Assembly: GCA_902799655.1 (NCBI GenBank)
Contig: CADCBH010000014.1
Coordinates: 1 to 64,000 of the forward strand
DNA length: 64,000 bases
Reading direction: 5' to 3'
DNA from: an uncultured Bacteroidales bacterium
Lineage (GTDB): Bacteria > Bacteroidota > Bacteroidia > Bacteroidales > Bacteroidaceae
The notes below the pieces were generated by a model. It did no database searches. It was not told the DNA's origin and was given only the letters and a program-made list of their open reading frames with translations. Below are positions 25,780-34,433 of this stretch, in pieces. The translations under genes and the position numbers were made by a program. The first letter of the stretch is position 1. Each line of letters starts with the position of its first letter.

Positions 25780-25821
25780 TTTTCCAACGGAAAACGGCGC
25801 GCTTGAGGAGAAAGAAGCAAG
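25763..25821. repeat. Cassette repeat, copy 3 (promoter-bearing)
   Basis: The AT-rich half CTAATCTTCCAAATTTTCC and GC-rich half GGAAAACGGCGCGCTTGAGG match copy 2. It lies immediately downstream of the last gene of fimbrial operon B, so copies 2 and 3 bracket the GNAT module. Confidence 0.8.
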
Positions 25822-25833
25822 CTTCCTTCACTC

Positions 25834-27672
25834 TTACTGTTTAGGCTTCACGGCACGAATGGAGAGACCATGGCGGCGCTCAAGCGTCTGAATCACCTCG
25901 ACAACTGCAGTTCCATTATTGGAATAGAAGTGGAGACAGTACGCATTGTTTTGGTTCGTACCACGTGTAGATGACCAATAATAGCCATGCGTCGGATTAT
26001 TATCTGTTATACCTTGTCGGTAGCCATTGACACAGAAGAAGATATATTTGGAAGGACTCTGCTTACTCATAAACTTCACACCCGATATACCTGTATTATT
26101 GAAGTTAGCCACCCAAGATTGATTGGTATTATTAATCAAATATTCATATTCTTCTTTCGTCGGCATACGCCAGGTATATTTCCACAACTGGGTCGCAGCA
26201 TCATCTTTTGAATCCAAAACGGTCTTATGATCTGAATTATTATACTGTGACCATGAACTGCCCGAACGGTATGGCGCTTTAGCTGTAGTAAACGTATTAG
26301 CAACCATATAGCTTTGGTCATGATTGGAGCTCTCGACACCAGTCTTCATTGCCCATGAGAAAATCAAGGCACGATCAGTCTCGTCCTCCTCATCGGGATC
26401 TGCACCGATATTGATGGTTGCCCACAGCAGACCATTTGGCAAGTCAAGATCAATATAAGGATATGGATCTTCGCCTTCTGGTGTCTGTCCACCAGCACCC
26501 TGATTGATAGTGAGAACAACATTATAGACCTTGCCGGCAACGAAACCGCCATTGGCTTTGAGGCTACGCAGGTAGGTCTTGATGGTGTCGTTGGAGTTGA
26601 TGACAATCTGCACCTGCAGGCTGTCTCGGAAGCCTCGGTTCAGCGTGCTGTTGGCCGTAGTGATCATTTCCGTGGTGGGCACCATAGCATAGCCCGCACA
26701 TTTCTTTACTTTGGTCAGGTCGTCTGCATAGTCGTTTTCGTAAACCACATCGTCTGAGGCAGACGTCATCGTATTATCACTGATGTCGACCGACATCATG
26801 CGGACGGGTATATCTGTCTTCGTTGTATTACGTGATACCAGCTTACCGGTATTGTTGGGGCTAGACTTGTCAGCAATGGTCAACCTCCATTCCGAGGGGA
26901 CTTCGAGCAGTTTGATATCCTTCACCTGGAAGGTGCCTTGGGGTTTGGACTTCGAGCAGATGTAGAAGCGTAATTGGGCCAAATGGTGCGTCAGCTCCAT
27001 CTGTGGATGGTCTGCCTGCGAATTGTCACGGAAGTATTTGCCACAATAGCCCTCATCGGTGGCTGGTTTGGAAAAACCAGTAATAATATCTTGCGAGCCA
27101 TTCAGGCTATAGTCCGCTGTCACCACGTTGTTGTTCGACACATAAACCTTGCTGTCGTCCACGCGGGGATAATAGGTATAGAAATAGTAATTGTACCAGC
27201 TACTGACGGGATAATAGCAGGTAGTTGGTGACGGCGTACTATTCAGCGATGCTTTGTCAATGAATTGCAGCGACGTACTGTTATTGACAATAGTAGCCAT
27301 CATGGGTTGGTTCCAAAGCGGGCGGGCATGGGCCACAGTGCCATTCCACTTGATGTCACCGGTGGCTACAGGCCCCGACTTACCACCAGCCGGCGTATTG
27401 GTCTGTGCAAGAGCGAAGACACCCATGAACTCATAGTCTGAGGGTGAAACGCCTTGCGGAGTTTCGAAATTACCGTTCGTCGTAGCCAGCGGTGCACGCG
27501 TCATGTCCGCCGTGTTTGACGACGGACTGATGCTCAGCTGCACGGGCACTCTTTCAGCCTCCGACAGCGCATCGTCCTTGCCAGCCTCAGCGATTTCGTT
27601 GAGGTTGTCAGCGTTGCATGCTGTCAGCAGTGCTATGAGTGTCAGGCTTGCGAAGCCCAGTAATTTCTCCCT
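25834..27672 (-). CDS. Fimbrillin-family lipoprotein with FISUMP-like C-terminal domain, start codon lost or non-canonical
   Basis: The frame is open from 27678. It encodes REKLLGFASLTLIALLTACN, an intact lipoprotein signal peptide, but no ATG, GTG or TTG precedes it after the in-frame TAA at 27679-27681. The only usual start (GTG at 27549) would remove the lipobox. CTG at 27660 or a decayed ATG near 27675 are the options. The mature part has M-T-R-A, then SSWYNYYFYTYYPR. From about residue 400 a second domain follows: PNGLLWATINIG, WRMPTKEEYEYLINN, GYYWSST and RRHGLSIRAVK, as in FISUMP (Fibrobacter major paralogous) domains. Such a fusion suits a pilus tip protein. Last gene of operon B. Confidence 0.78.
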   Translation of the reverse strand, partial: REKLLGFASLTLIALLTACNADNLNEIAEAGKDDALSEAERVPVQLSISPSSNTADMTRAPLATTNGNFETPQGVSPSDYEFMGVFALAQTNTPAGGKSGPVATGDIKWNGTVAHARPLWNQPMMATIVNNSTSLQFIDKASLNSTPSPTTCYYPVSSWYNYYFYTYYPRVDDSKVYVSNNNVVTADYSLNGSQDIITGFSKPATDEGYCGKYFRDNSQADHPQMELTHHLAQLRFYICSKSKPQGTFQVKDIKLLEVPSEWRLTIADKSSPNNTGKLVSRNTTKTDIPVRMMSVDISDNTMTSASDDVVYENDYADDLTKVKKCAGYAMVPTTEMITTANSTLNRGFRDSLQVQIVINSNDTIKTYLRSLKANGGFVAGKVYNVVLTINQGAGGQTPEGEDPYPYIDLDLPNGLLWATINIGADPDEEDETDRALIFSWAMKTGVESSNHDQSYMVANTFTTAKAPYRSGSSWSQYNNSDHKTVLDSKDDAATQLWKYTWRMPTKEEYEYLINNTNQSWVANFNNTGISGVKFMSKQSPSKYIFFCVNGYRQGITDNNPTHGYYWSSTRGTNQNNAYCLHFYSNNGTAVVEVIQTLERRHGLSIRAVKPKQ

Positions 27673-27689
27673 GTGAGATTAAGAGAGTA

Positions 27690-29093
27690 TTACTCGATGG
27701 TCATGTCGATAGGCGTTGCCACAACCTCCCATACATCCAAGGTAGCATGCATATGAATCTCCTCGGGCGGTGGGATGTTCAACACTACGTTGTAAACCTT
27801 GCCTGCTTCCAAACCATTGGTAGGCAAATCGACAGACATTTTCTCAGACGTATATTCCGTACCAGCAACATCATTGCCACCCGAATCCTTCGTAGCACCA
27901 GAATAGATGGTGAACGTGATTTGGGGAGCATCAGTCATCATCGCCGTAGTGGGAATCATGGCATAACCCAACATCGTTGGCTGTGTCGTATTATCACTCT
28001 GAGCAATAAACGGAATGTTCACACGCGTGTTCGCAGGCGTCGTCTGGTTGAAAGCATCATCGTCTGACGATGTTGCCACAGCACCGGTGTTGTCCAGCGT
28101 CATCTGCTTGATGTGAATGTCCGACGTCGAAGTGCCCTTACGTGTCAGCACACCCTCGTTGGCAACAGCTCCTCTTTCTGCAATGGTCAGCGTCCATCCG
28201 TCGGGGACGTCTTTCAGCGTCACATCCTGAATCTGGAACAGCTTCTTGTAAGGAGCAGCATCGCCAATCGTCGTACCATAACCATAGGTATTATAGGTAC
28301 CTGACGAGCATTTCACGAAGAAACGCAACTGGGTCAGTTTGTGCGACAAGGCCAGCATAGGCAAGTCAGACAACTGGTTGTAACCATTGGCATCCTGCAA
28401 ACTACGCATATACTTGGCGTTGAAACCCTTATCAATATCAGCAGCGACTGGTGTCGCCTTTGCATAGATAATGTCCTGCGTACCATCGATAGTATAGTCT
28501 ACCGTCACCTTGTTAGCCGTCTCCGTAATACCCGTGGTCTGTCTAGGATAGTAACCATAGAAATGGTAGTTATACCAGTTACCATACGGATAGAAGTAGA
28601 TCATCTGCTGCGAGAGGTTGTCCGGATTCAAGAACTGCACATCACATGCGTCTTCTGTCGTCAAAGGGACATTACCGATATATTTATCAGCACCATGAGT
28701 AATCTTGACAACCCGGGCAGGATGGTTGGGCGTCAACAGGTACTGTAGCGTATTGGCTTCAGATGTCCAGTTGATGGATCCCTCTGCCACTGATCCAGGC
28801 GTTGCAGGTGTTGTCTGCGGTTTCTGTGCCAGGCAGTAGATACCCAGGTATTGATTTGCCGGTGTCTCAAAGAAACCAGTAACAGCTTCCGATTCCAACG
28901 GAGCACGTGTCACAGAGTTTGAACTCGACTGAGAGCCAAATCCTAAGCGTATCTCCACCTCACTGTCCATATTAGCCTCAGCAATGATGGCTGCCTGCTC
29001 TTCAGGAGACAACTGTTGAGCGAGGTCATCCTTAGAACATGCTGTGAACAGCAGCAGACCGGTAATACTTAGGATGGATAGATATTTCTTCAT
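27690..29093 (-). CDS. Fimbrillin-family lipoprotein (operon B, third pilin)
   Basis: Starting at 29093 gives MKKYLSILSITGLLLFTACS with a good lipobox; the start at 29117 only adds eight residues. The 467-residue product has V-T-R-A at about 65, FFETPANQYLGIYCLAQKPQ, then YPYGNWYNYHFYGYYPR and a C-terminal ATLDVWEVVATPIDMTIE. The N-terminal half is closely related to the FISUMP-fused pilin that follows 11 bases after the stop. Type V pilin family, probable minor or accessory subunit. Confidence 0.85.
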   Translation of the reverse strand: MKKYLSILSITGLLLFTACSKDDLAQQLSPEEQAAIIAEANMDSEVEIRLGFGSQSSSNSVTRAPLESEAVTGFFETPANQYLGIYCLAQKPQTTPATPGSVAEGSINWTSEANTLQYLLTPNHPARVVKITHGADKYIGNVPLTTEDACDVQFLNPDNLSQQMIYFYPYGNWYNYHFYGYYPRQTTGITETANKVTVDYTIDGTQDIIYAKATPVAADIDKGFNAKYMRSLQDANGYNQLSDLPMLALSHKLTQLRFFVKCSSGTYNTYGYGTTIGDAAPYKKLFQIQDVTLKDVPDGWTLTIAERGAVANEGVLTRKGTSTSDIHIKQMTLDNTGAVATSSDDDAFNQTTPANTRVNIPFIAQSDNTTQPTMLGYAMIPTTAMMTDAPQITFTIYSGATKDSGGNDVAGTEYTSEKMSVDLPTNGLEAGKVYNVVLNIPPPEEIHMHATLDVWEVVATPIDMTIE

Positions 29094-29170
29094 CGTATCT
29101 ATTGTTTTTCGTTTCACATTCTCTTGCGTTCAGCCTATTCATAGACCTTACGTAGAGTTTTGAGGGAGAG

Positions 29171-29216
29171 CCCTCCCACCTTGTAGGAGGGTCCTCTATA
29201 GGTCGCCATTAGGCGA
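29171..29216 (-). terminator. Paired hairpins between the first fimbrillin genes of operon B
   Basis: CCCTCC (29171-29176) pairs with GGAGGG (29186-29191), extended by flanking GAG/CTC; TCGCC (29203-29207) pairs with GGCGA (29212-29216). They lie directly after the stop of the 653-residue pilin gene on the minus strand. There is no long T-tract, so partial termination or mRNA end protection is more likely than full termination. Confidence 0.5.
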
Positions 29217-29227
29217 TACTATTAATC

Positions 29228-31189
29228 TTACTCGTCAGCACCAATAGCAATATCCTGATCACTCTTCTGCCAAGCAGTCAGTTTAGTAGTGATGACAATC
29301 TGCTCAGGACCATACAGAGTAATGGTAATCAAGTAAGATTCACCTGCTACAAATGGATCACCTGCATCAGCAGTAGAACCAGTTCCAGTACGAATAAGAT
29401 CTGCAATAAGTTTGCCAGGTATTACAGTTTGAGCTGCAGTGAAATCGCCAGGAGTATTCGGACGTGGATCAGCAGCTGGGGTTGTATTGCTATACCAATT
29501 CTGTGCAGTATATGCATCCATATCATATTCTACAACAACAGAATACTTATCCATAGGAGCTACAATCAAAGCCTCACCGACAGGCTTCAATTCGGTTTCG
29601 TCATTTTGCTTATTATCGTCGGTATCTGCCCACGTCAAAGTAATTGGCGCAAGAGGTAACATTTTACCAACTTCAGGATCTGCTGCAGCAATCGTTTTTT
29701 CCGCTTGATCCACTTCAATCTTATAAACCTTGTCACCAGTTACAAAGAAGTACTTATTTAGGTTAGCTGCAGTTTTTGCATTTTCCAAATCAACTGCGCT
29801 ACCCTTTCCTGCCTTATTAGCATCCTCGATACCATCGTAAGCAGTCTCGTCTGCATAAGTACCAGAAGCATCAGTTGCCTTATATGTTGTGGGAATAACA
29901 TCACCAACTGCAATTCTACGCTTCAGAGAGACCTGAGGCATTCCTGCTACAGTTTCAGGAATTGCAGGAGCAGTCTGAACAACCTTCTTATAAGTCACTT
30001 CAGCCTCATCCATATTAGAGTTACCATTGGTATCCACTAACCATAACTTAGCAACGCGGCCAACATTTCCAGCGACAGCATCGGCTGCGTCAACATCTGT
30101 ACCCACAGTACCTGTCAAATCCTGTTGATCATTTGAATTTGTGTAATCAGTTTCATCTGCACCAACCCAGGCATAAGTAGCCTCTGTTGCTGCGTGTGCA
30201 TTACCATCATAACTCATATTATCATAGTTAGCATCCCATACAATACGATTATTAGGCTCAGCAACAGCCTCACCTAAAGCATTCTTATACTTATAGGCAA
30301 CAATCATATCACCGGTAATTTTGGAGTAGACTTTAATTGCCTTTACGCGTACACCTGCAGCATTAGCTTTACCTGCAATAGCTTGGAACTGAAGACGAGT
30401 CAATAAGTGCTTAAAGTCAATAGTAGGTTGGAGTCCTTTACGAGCCGCTTTGGCTGAATATGCAAAAGCAGAACCTTCTGTTGCAGGTGTCCAAGTTCCT
30501 GCAGGTTTGGCATTACCTACCAACAAATCGTGAGAACCATCAATTGTAAAGTGAGTAGCAACATAATTAGCTGATGCTTCTGTAGTGGTTGATGTCGCAA
30601 GATTAGCATCTTCATACATAGTTACTGCGCCATCACCAGCAGGAGCATCTGCACCTTCACCATAACCGCCAAGGTAGTAGCCCCAGAAATCAGATTGTCC
30701 ATTAATAGGATAATACTTTACCTTAAATGTATTCTGAGGATCGGCCAATCCGATTTTGCTTGGATCAACAGGTTCTTTGGCAATACCAGTATTAGCTCTT
30801 TCTCCTTCGAGAGGAGTAACCAAAAGAGAAGATGCATCATAAAGATTTTCTGGACTGTCGCCATCTGTTTGTGAATAAACAAATGAAGGTAGCAAACCAT
30901 GACTTGCGTCTTCATTAACCTTATACATCAAAACATGAACACGTTCACCGCGCCAAATGTTAGGATCTTTAGTACTGTTATCTACGTAAGCATTAGTACC
31001 ACCAGCAGTACCAGTACCACGAGTGGTAACTGTACCTGCAGGAGAACCTACTCCAATCTTGATAGCTACTTGGCCATCAGAATTCTCCAGAGGATTCTGA
31101 CCCTCATCAGCAGCGAGATTGTCATCGCTTGAACAGCTTGTCAGCAGGCCTGCTGCTGCGATAGCTGCAAAAATGAATAACTTTTTCAT
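29228..31189 (-). CDS. Fimbrillin-family lipoprotein (operon B, candidate major pilin)
   Basis: A 653-residue protein with signal peptide MKKLFIFAAIAAAGLLTSCS. T-T-R-G lies near residue 61, followed by RVHVLMYKVNED, FKVKYYPINGQSDFWGYYLG and the C-terminal KLTAWQKSDQDIAIGADE. It is Ala/Asp/Gly/Lys-rich and low in Cys, with several Ala-rich insertions between strands. It is larger than usual fimbrillins of 400-500 residues. The hairpins after its stop and its separate, AT-rich leader (31190-31261) suggest high expression relative to the genes after it. Confidence 0.84.
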   Translation of the reverse strand: MKKLFIFAAIAAAGLLTSCSSDDNLAADEGQNPLENSDGQVAIKIGVGSPAGTVTTRGTGTAGGTNAYVDNSTKDPNIWRGERVHVLMYKVNEDASHGLLPSFVYSQTDGDSPENLYDASSLLVTPLEGERANTGIAKEPVDPSKIGLADPQNTFKVKYYPINGQSDFWGYYLGGYGEGADAPAGDGAVTMYEDANLATSTTTEASANYVATHFTIDGSHDLLVGNAKPAGTWTPATEGSAFAYSAKAARKGLQPTIDFKHLLTRLQFQAIAGKANAAGVRVKAIKVYSKITGDMIVAYKYKNALGEAVAEPNNRIVWDANYDNMSYDGNAHAATEATYAWVGADETDYTNSNDQQDLTGTVGTDVDAADAVAGNVGRVAKLWLVDTNGNSNMDEAEVTYKKVVQTAPAIPETVAGMPQVSLKRRIAVGDVIPTTYKATDASGTYADETAYDGIEDANKAGKGSAVDLENAKTAANLNKYFFVTGDKVYKIEVDQAEKTIAAADPEVGKMLPLAPITLTWADTDDNKQNDETELKPVGEALIVAPMDKYSVVVEYDMDAYTAQNWYSNTTPAADPRPNTPGDFTAAQTVIPGKLIADLIRTGTGSTADAGDPFVAGESYLITITLYGPEQIVITTKLTAWQKSDQDIAIGADE

Positions 31190-31261
31190 AATCTTTTGTT
31201 TTTAAAAGTTAATAATAAAGTGAATTAAATAAATTGTTTTCTGTTTCTTGTTATATATCGT

Positions 31262-32983
31262 TTAAAAATCAATATCAAAGTCATCCTCACCAATGTTAAT
31301 ATCTTGGTCACCCTCTTGCCAAGCATCGATACTAGCATAGACCTTGATGGGCGAGAGGCCATAGACCACAAGGGTGATAGTGTAGTAGTAGCCTGGCTTG
31401 AAGATGTAGCGTTTCTCACCGGTCTCAGCATAGTATCTATCGTCGAGGTATTTATCCTCCAACTGTGGATTGCGGGCCACAATGTCGGCAGCCTTGATAA
31501 CGTAGTGCGACGTAAAGGAGCGGATGTCGTATTTCTTATCTCCTGTAGCAGAAGAGCCGTGATTAACCTCATTGCGATAGTACGACTTGATATAGACATT
31601 GACCGAGTCGCTGGGCGGAATGAGCAAATCGTCACCAAAAGGAACGGCATCTTTCAAGCGCTCTTCGAGATCGACCTTACCAGTGATGACGGTTGGATGC
31701 ACTGGGTCATCATATTTGTTATACTTCTCCAACCAATCGACATGCCAGCAATCGTCGCGATCGACGAGAGGATTGCCATCCTCGTCGAGGCCCTCGGTAT
31801 CATGGATTTGAGCCTTGCCCAGCACCCACTCTCCGTCATCATTCTTAACGAGCTCGGGCCTGTCGTGGACATAGACATCGCCCAGCATATCGGTAGAGGT
31901 GTTATAGGGATGGAAGCCCACCTGATTGGTATCGCGGTGAGCCACGATGAAATCGCCCTTGTTGTAGCACTTGACGCGGATGGAATGGATGGCGGTATGG
32001 TGGGACGACTCGTCACCGGCAGCACCACGGAAGCGGATACGCGTCATCTGGTGGTGCAGATTGATCATGGGATCGATACCACGGTGGGCGGTGAAGGTAC
32101 AGTAGCCGAAGTCCTTGATCTGCTCTTTCTCTGTATCCGTGAGGTCGGGAGCCCCGCTGAGGGCGTACTCGATAGGCGGTGCATAGCCTGCCATAATATC
32201 CTGTGAGCCGTCAACGGTAAAGTTGCGATAGACCACCTGGTCCTCCAAGCGCTGGCACTGGCCCCAATCAACGGAGTTGTCTTCGGTAGAGAAGTCATCG
32301 CCTGAGATATCACCAATGCTATAGGCAAAGAAGTTGTAACCCACGTCACCACGGTCGGGATAATAGATAACCTTGCGCTCGCCGGTCTTCTCGTCGAAAG
32401 GTGTCTTCAGCTTGAACATGCCGCCATTGTCCTCGGCAGCCATCTCCAGATTGGCCAGCAGGCCCTTGTAGTAGTCCTGACCATCGACCAGACAATGCCA
32501 GCGGTCCTTGGTATCGGCCAAATTGGTGCCTGGGGCATGGGCCTGTGGATTACCCTCGTCGACGAGGTTATAGCGACGGAGGTCGGGGGCATCGAGAGTA
32601 GGCTGCGTCATGGTCTTGGCGCGGAAGGCGTAGATATAGAAATTGGTGCGCTCGTATTTCTCCTTGATAAGCAGTTTCTCCTCATCGCTCATCTGTGACA
32701 GCTTGTTGACCAGGTCTTGGTCTTTCCAGAATTGGAAGGTACCGATACCACGCGTCATATCGTTCTGACGAGACGCTGCACCACCCGTGACGGAGAAGAA
32801 GGTCTGCTCGTTGACGAAGACGCGAATGGGCGTACCGACGGCATCGTCGTTACTCAGCGTCTCGTCATTGGTAGCCTCCACACCTTCTTCGTAGGGCAGT
32901 CCAGGATACGACTCAGTACTGCATGCCGCCAGCAAGGCAGCAGCAGTCAGTGTCAGTAGTCCTATGTATAGCGTTCTCTTCAT
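31262..32983 (-). CDS. Fimbrillin-family lipoprotein (operon B, first pilin)
   Basis: Start at 32983 gives MKRTLYIGLLTLTAAALLAA with lipobox LAAC; the ORF extends to 33028 but that would overlap the previous gene. The 573-residue product has M-T-R-G near residue 78, NFYIYAFRAKTM, VIYYPDRGDVGYNFFAYSIG and ends IDAWQEGDQDINIGEDDFDI-DF. The C-terminal end matches the following pilin (DAWQ-GDQDI-IG), so the two form a subgroup. Possibly an anchor or adaptor subunit, since it follows DUF5119 directly. Confidence 0.83.
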   Translation of the reverse strand: MKRTLYIGLLTLTAAALLAACSTESYPGLPYEEGVEATNDETLSNDDAVGTPIRVFVNEQTFFSVTGGAASRQNDMTRGIGTFQFWKDQDLVNKLSQMSDEEKLLIKEKYERTNFYIYAFRAKTMTQPTLDAPDLRRYNLVDEGNPQAHAPGTNLADTKDRWHCLVDGQDYYKGLLANLEMAAEDNGGMFKLKTPFDEKTGERKVIYYPDRGDVGYNFFAYSIGDISGDDFSTEDNSVDWGQCQRLEDQVVYRNFTVDGSQDIMAGYAPPIEYALSGAPDLTDTEKEQIKDFGYCTFTAHRGIDPMINLHHQMTRIRFRGAAGDESSHHTAIHSIRVKCYNKGDFIVAHRDTNQVGFHPYNTSTDMLGDVYVHDRPELVKNDDGEWVLGKAQIHDTEGLDEDGNPLVDRDDCWHVDWLEKYNKYDDPVHPTVITGKVDLEERLKDAVPFGDDLLIPPSDSVNVYIKSYYRNEVNHGSSATGDKKYDIRSFTSHYVIKAADIVARNPQLEDKYLDDRYYAETGEKRYIFKPGYYYTITLVVYGLSPIKVYASIDAWQEGDQDINIGEDDFDIDF

Positions 32984-32993
32984 TCTTCTTTTT

Positions 32994-34433
32994 TTAAGTA
33001 TCAACGAGGATATCATCCTCACCGGCATTGGTCCATACCTCCAGACCGCTATGCTCAGAAGGCAGTACGGCCTTCTTGTCGATGATCAGCGTGGCCGCTA
33101 TCCTCAACTCGCCGTGGTCCTTGCGGCGGAAAGCCCACAGTCCGTCTTCCGACGACTTATAGAGCTGAGCCTTGGCGATAGTCTCGTGCAGGTTGATGCG
33201 GGCATGGATGGTCTTCAAACCCTTGATCTTGATCATCAGCTGCAGGATGCCAGGGCCACGGAAGGCCTCGGCATTGTCGGAATTGACGAGAGACAGCACA
33301 TCAATGTTGCCATGATAGTGCAGGTCGGTCGTGGCCTCCGTATCTTTTCCTATCTTATTGCCATTGTCATCCTCTGGCCAGCACTTGAAGCGCATCTTAC
33401 CGGTGTTCTTCACATCGAACATGTCGCTGGAGAGATTCAGACGGTATGGGATGCCTGAAATCTCAGCACACACGGTATCGATAGCGAAAGGCAGACCGTC
33501 GTCACCATCGAGAACCTTGTGGATGTCGAAGTAGATGTCGATATTCTGCGTGAGGATGCTCGGACGGAAGGTGAACTTCTGCGTGGTGTTCTTGTCGATA
33601 ACCAGTGGCGAGATGCTGTCGTAGTAAACGGGCATCAGGTCGGGCTGCAGATAGATCTGACCAGTGGGGAAGCCGTACTCGTCACGAGGACCATAGACAT
33701 TGTAGTCGGGCCAGTCGGGCATGTAGCCGTGGAGCTCGGGCGAATTGAAGCGGTAGAGCTTATAGCGCACGCAGAGGTCACGCAGGTAGGTATTGTTGCT
33801 AATGCCATTCTCCAGATAGTCGTAGATCTCGTCATAGACGAACTCTTCCTTATCGAAGTTGACGGCGACAAACTTGAAGGTGCCAGCCTGTACGCGGAAC
33901 TGGTCGGTAGGATCGGTGTAGCCAGGGACAGAGGGCGTAACGGCGTCAGCACGATGGCTACGAGCACCGACATTGATGCCGCTATCATCACCACCACCGG
34001 TGTTATCACCAGTATCGTCACCGGTATTATCGCCAGTATTATCACCACCGGTGTTATCTCCGGTATTATCACCGGTATCGTCACCAGTGTTGTCGTCACC
34101 GGTATTATCTCCGGTGTTATCGTCAGCAGTAGGAATGGTCATGGCGCCAATATCACCATCGAAGAGGTAGTAGCCATAGCCGTCCTTAGCATCCACACGG
34201 CAACCGGTGATGCGGGTGCCGATGATGCGCTTGGCAATGACGAGCATAGAGTCCTTGGTGCCTGGCTCAGCCTCGTGATAGGTAGCACGAGGATCACCAT
34301 TCACGCCAGCCCAGTCAAAGGCGAACAGCACACCAGCTTTGTGCGGGTGTTCACCTTCTTCGCAGAGCTCAGCCTTGGTGCAGGCGGCAAGCAATGCCAT
34401 CAGGGCTATGACTATATAGGCACTATACTTCAT
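32994..34433 (-). CDS. DUF5119-like lipoprotein with GDNT repeats (operon B)
   Basis: A 479-residue protein with signal peptide and lipobox (MKYSAYIVIALMALLAACTK). ELCEEGEHPHKAGVLFAFDW is the typical DUF5119 opening. At about 105-150 there is a low-complexity Asp/Asn/Gly/Thr run of TGDN-like units, absent from the operon A counterpart. The rest is beta-rich, ending in a strand and an acidic tail. It overlaps the DUF3575 stop by ATGA. Probable Mfa2-like assembly or anchor protein. Confidence 0.78.
   Translation of the reverse strand: MKYSAYIVIALMALLAACTKAELCEEGEHPHKAGVLFAFDWAGVNGDPRATYHEAEPGTKDSMLVIAKRIIGTRITGCRVDAKDGYGYYLFDGDIGAMTIPTADDNTGDNTGDDNTGDDTGDNTGDNTGGDNTGDNTGDDTGDNTGGGDDSGINVGARSHRADAVTPSVPGYTDPTDQFRVQAGTFKFVAVNFDKEEFVYDEIYDYLENGISNNTYLRDLCVRYKLYRFNSPELHGYMPDWPDYNVYGPRDEYGFPTGQIYLQPDLMPVYYDSISPLVIDKNTTQKFTFRPSILTQNIDIYFDIHKVLDGDDGLPFAIDTVCAEISGIPYRLNLSSDMFDVKNTGKMRFKCWPEDDNGNKIGKDTEATTDLHYHGNIDVLSLVNSDNAEAFRGPGILQLMIKIKGLKTIHARINLHETIAKAQLYKSSEDGLWAFRRKDHGELRIAATLIIDKKAVLPSEHSGLEVWTNAGEDDILVDT
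33985..34125 (-). repeat. In-frame tandem repeats encoding GDNTGD units
   Basis: Degenerate 12-18-bp units of the form GTTATCACCGGTATTATC on the plus strand repeat about nine times. All unit lengths are multiples of three, so slippage changes linker length but not the frame. Confidence 0.7.

Noticed and set aside
31304-32206. 300-codon open frame on the plus strand
   Set aside because: Antisense to a clear fimbrillin gene with a lipobox and conserved motifs; no promoter or recognisable protein.
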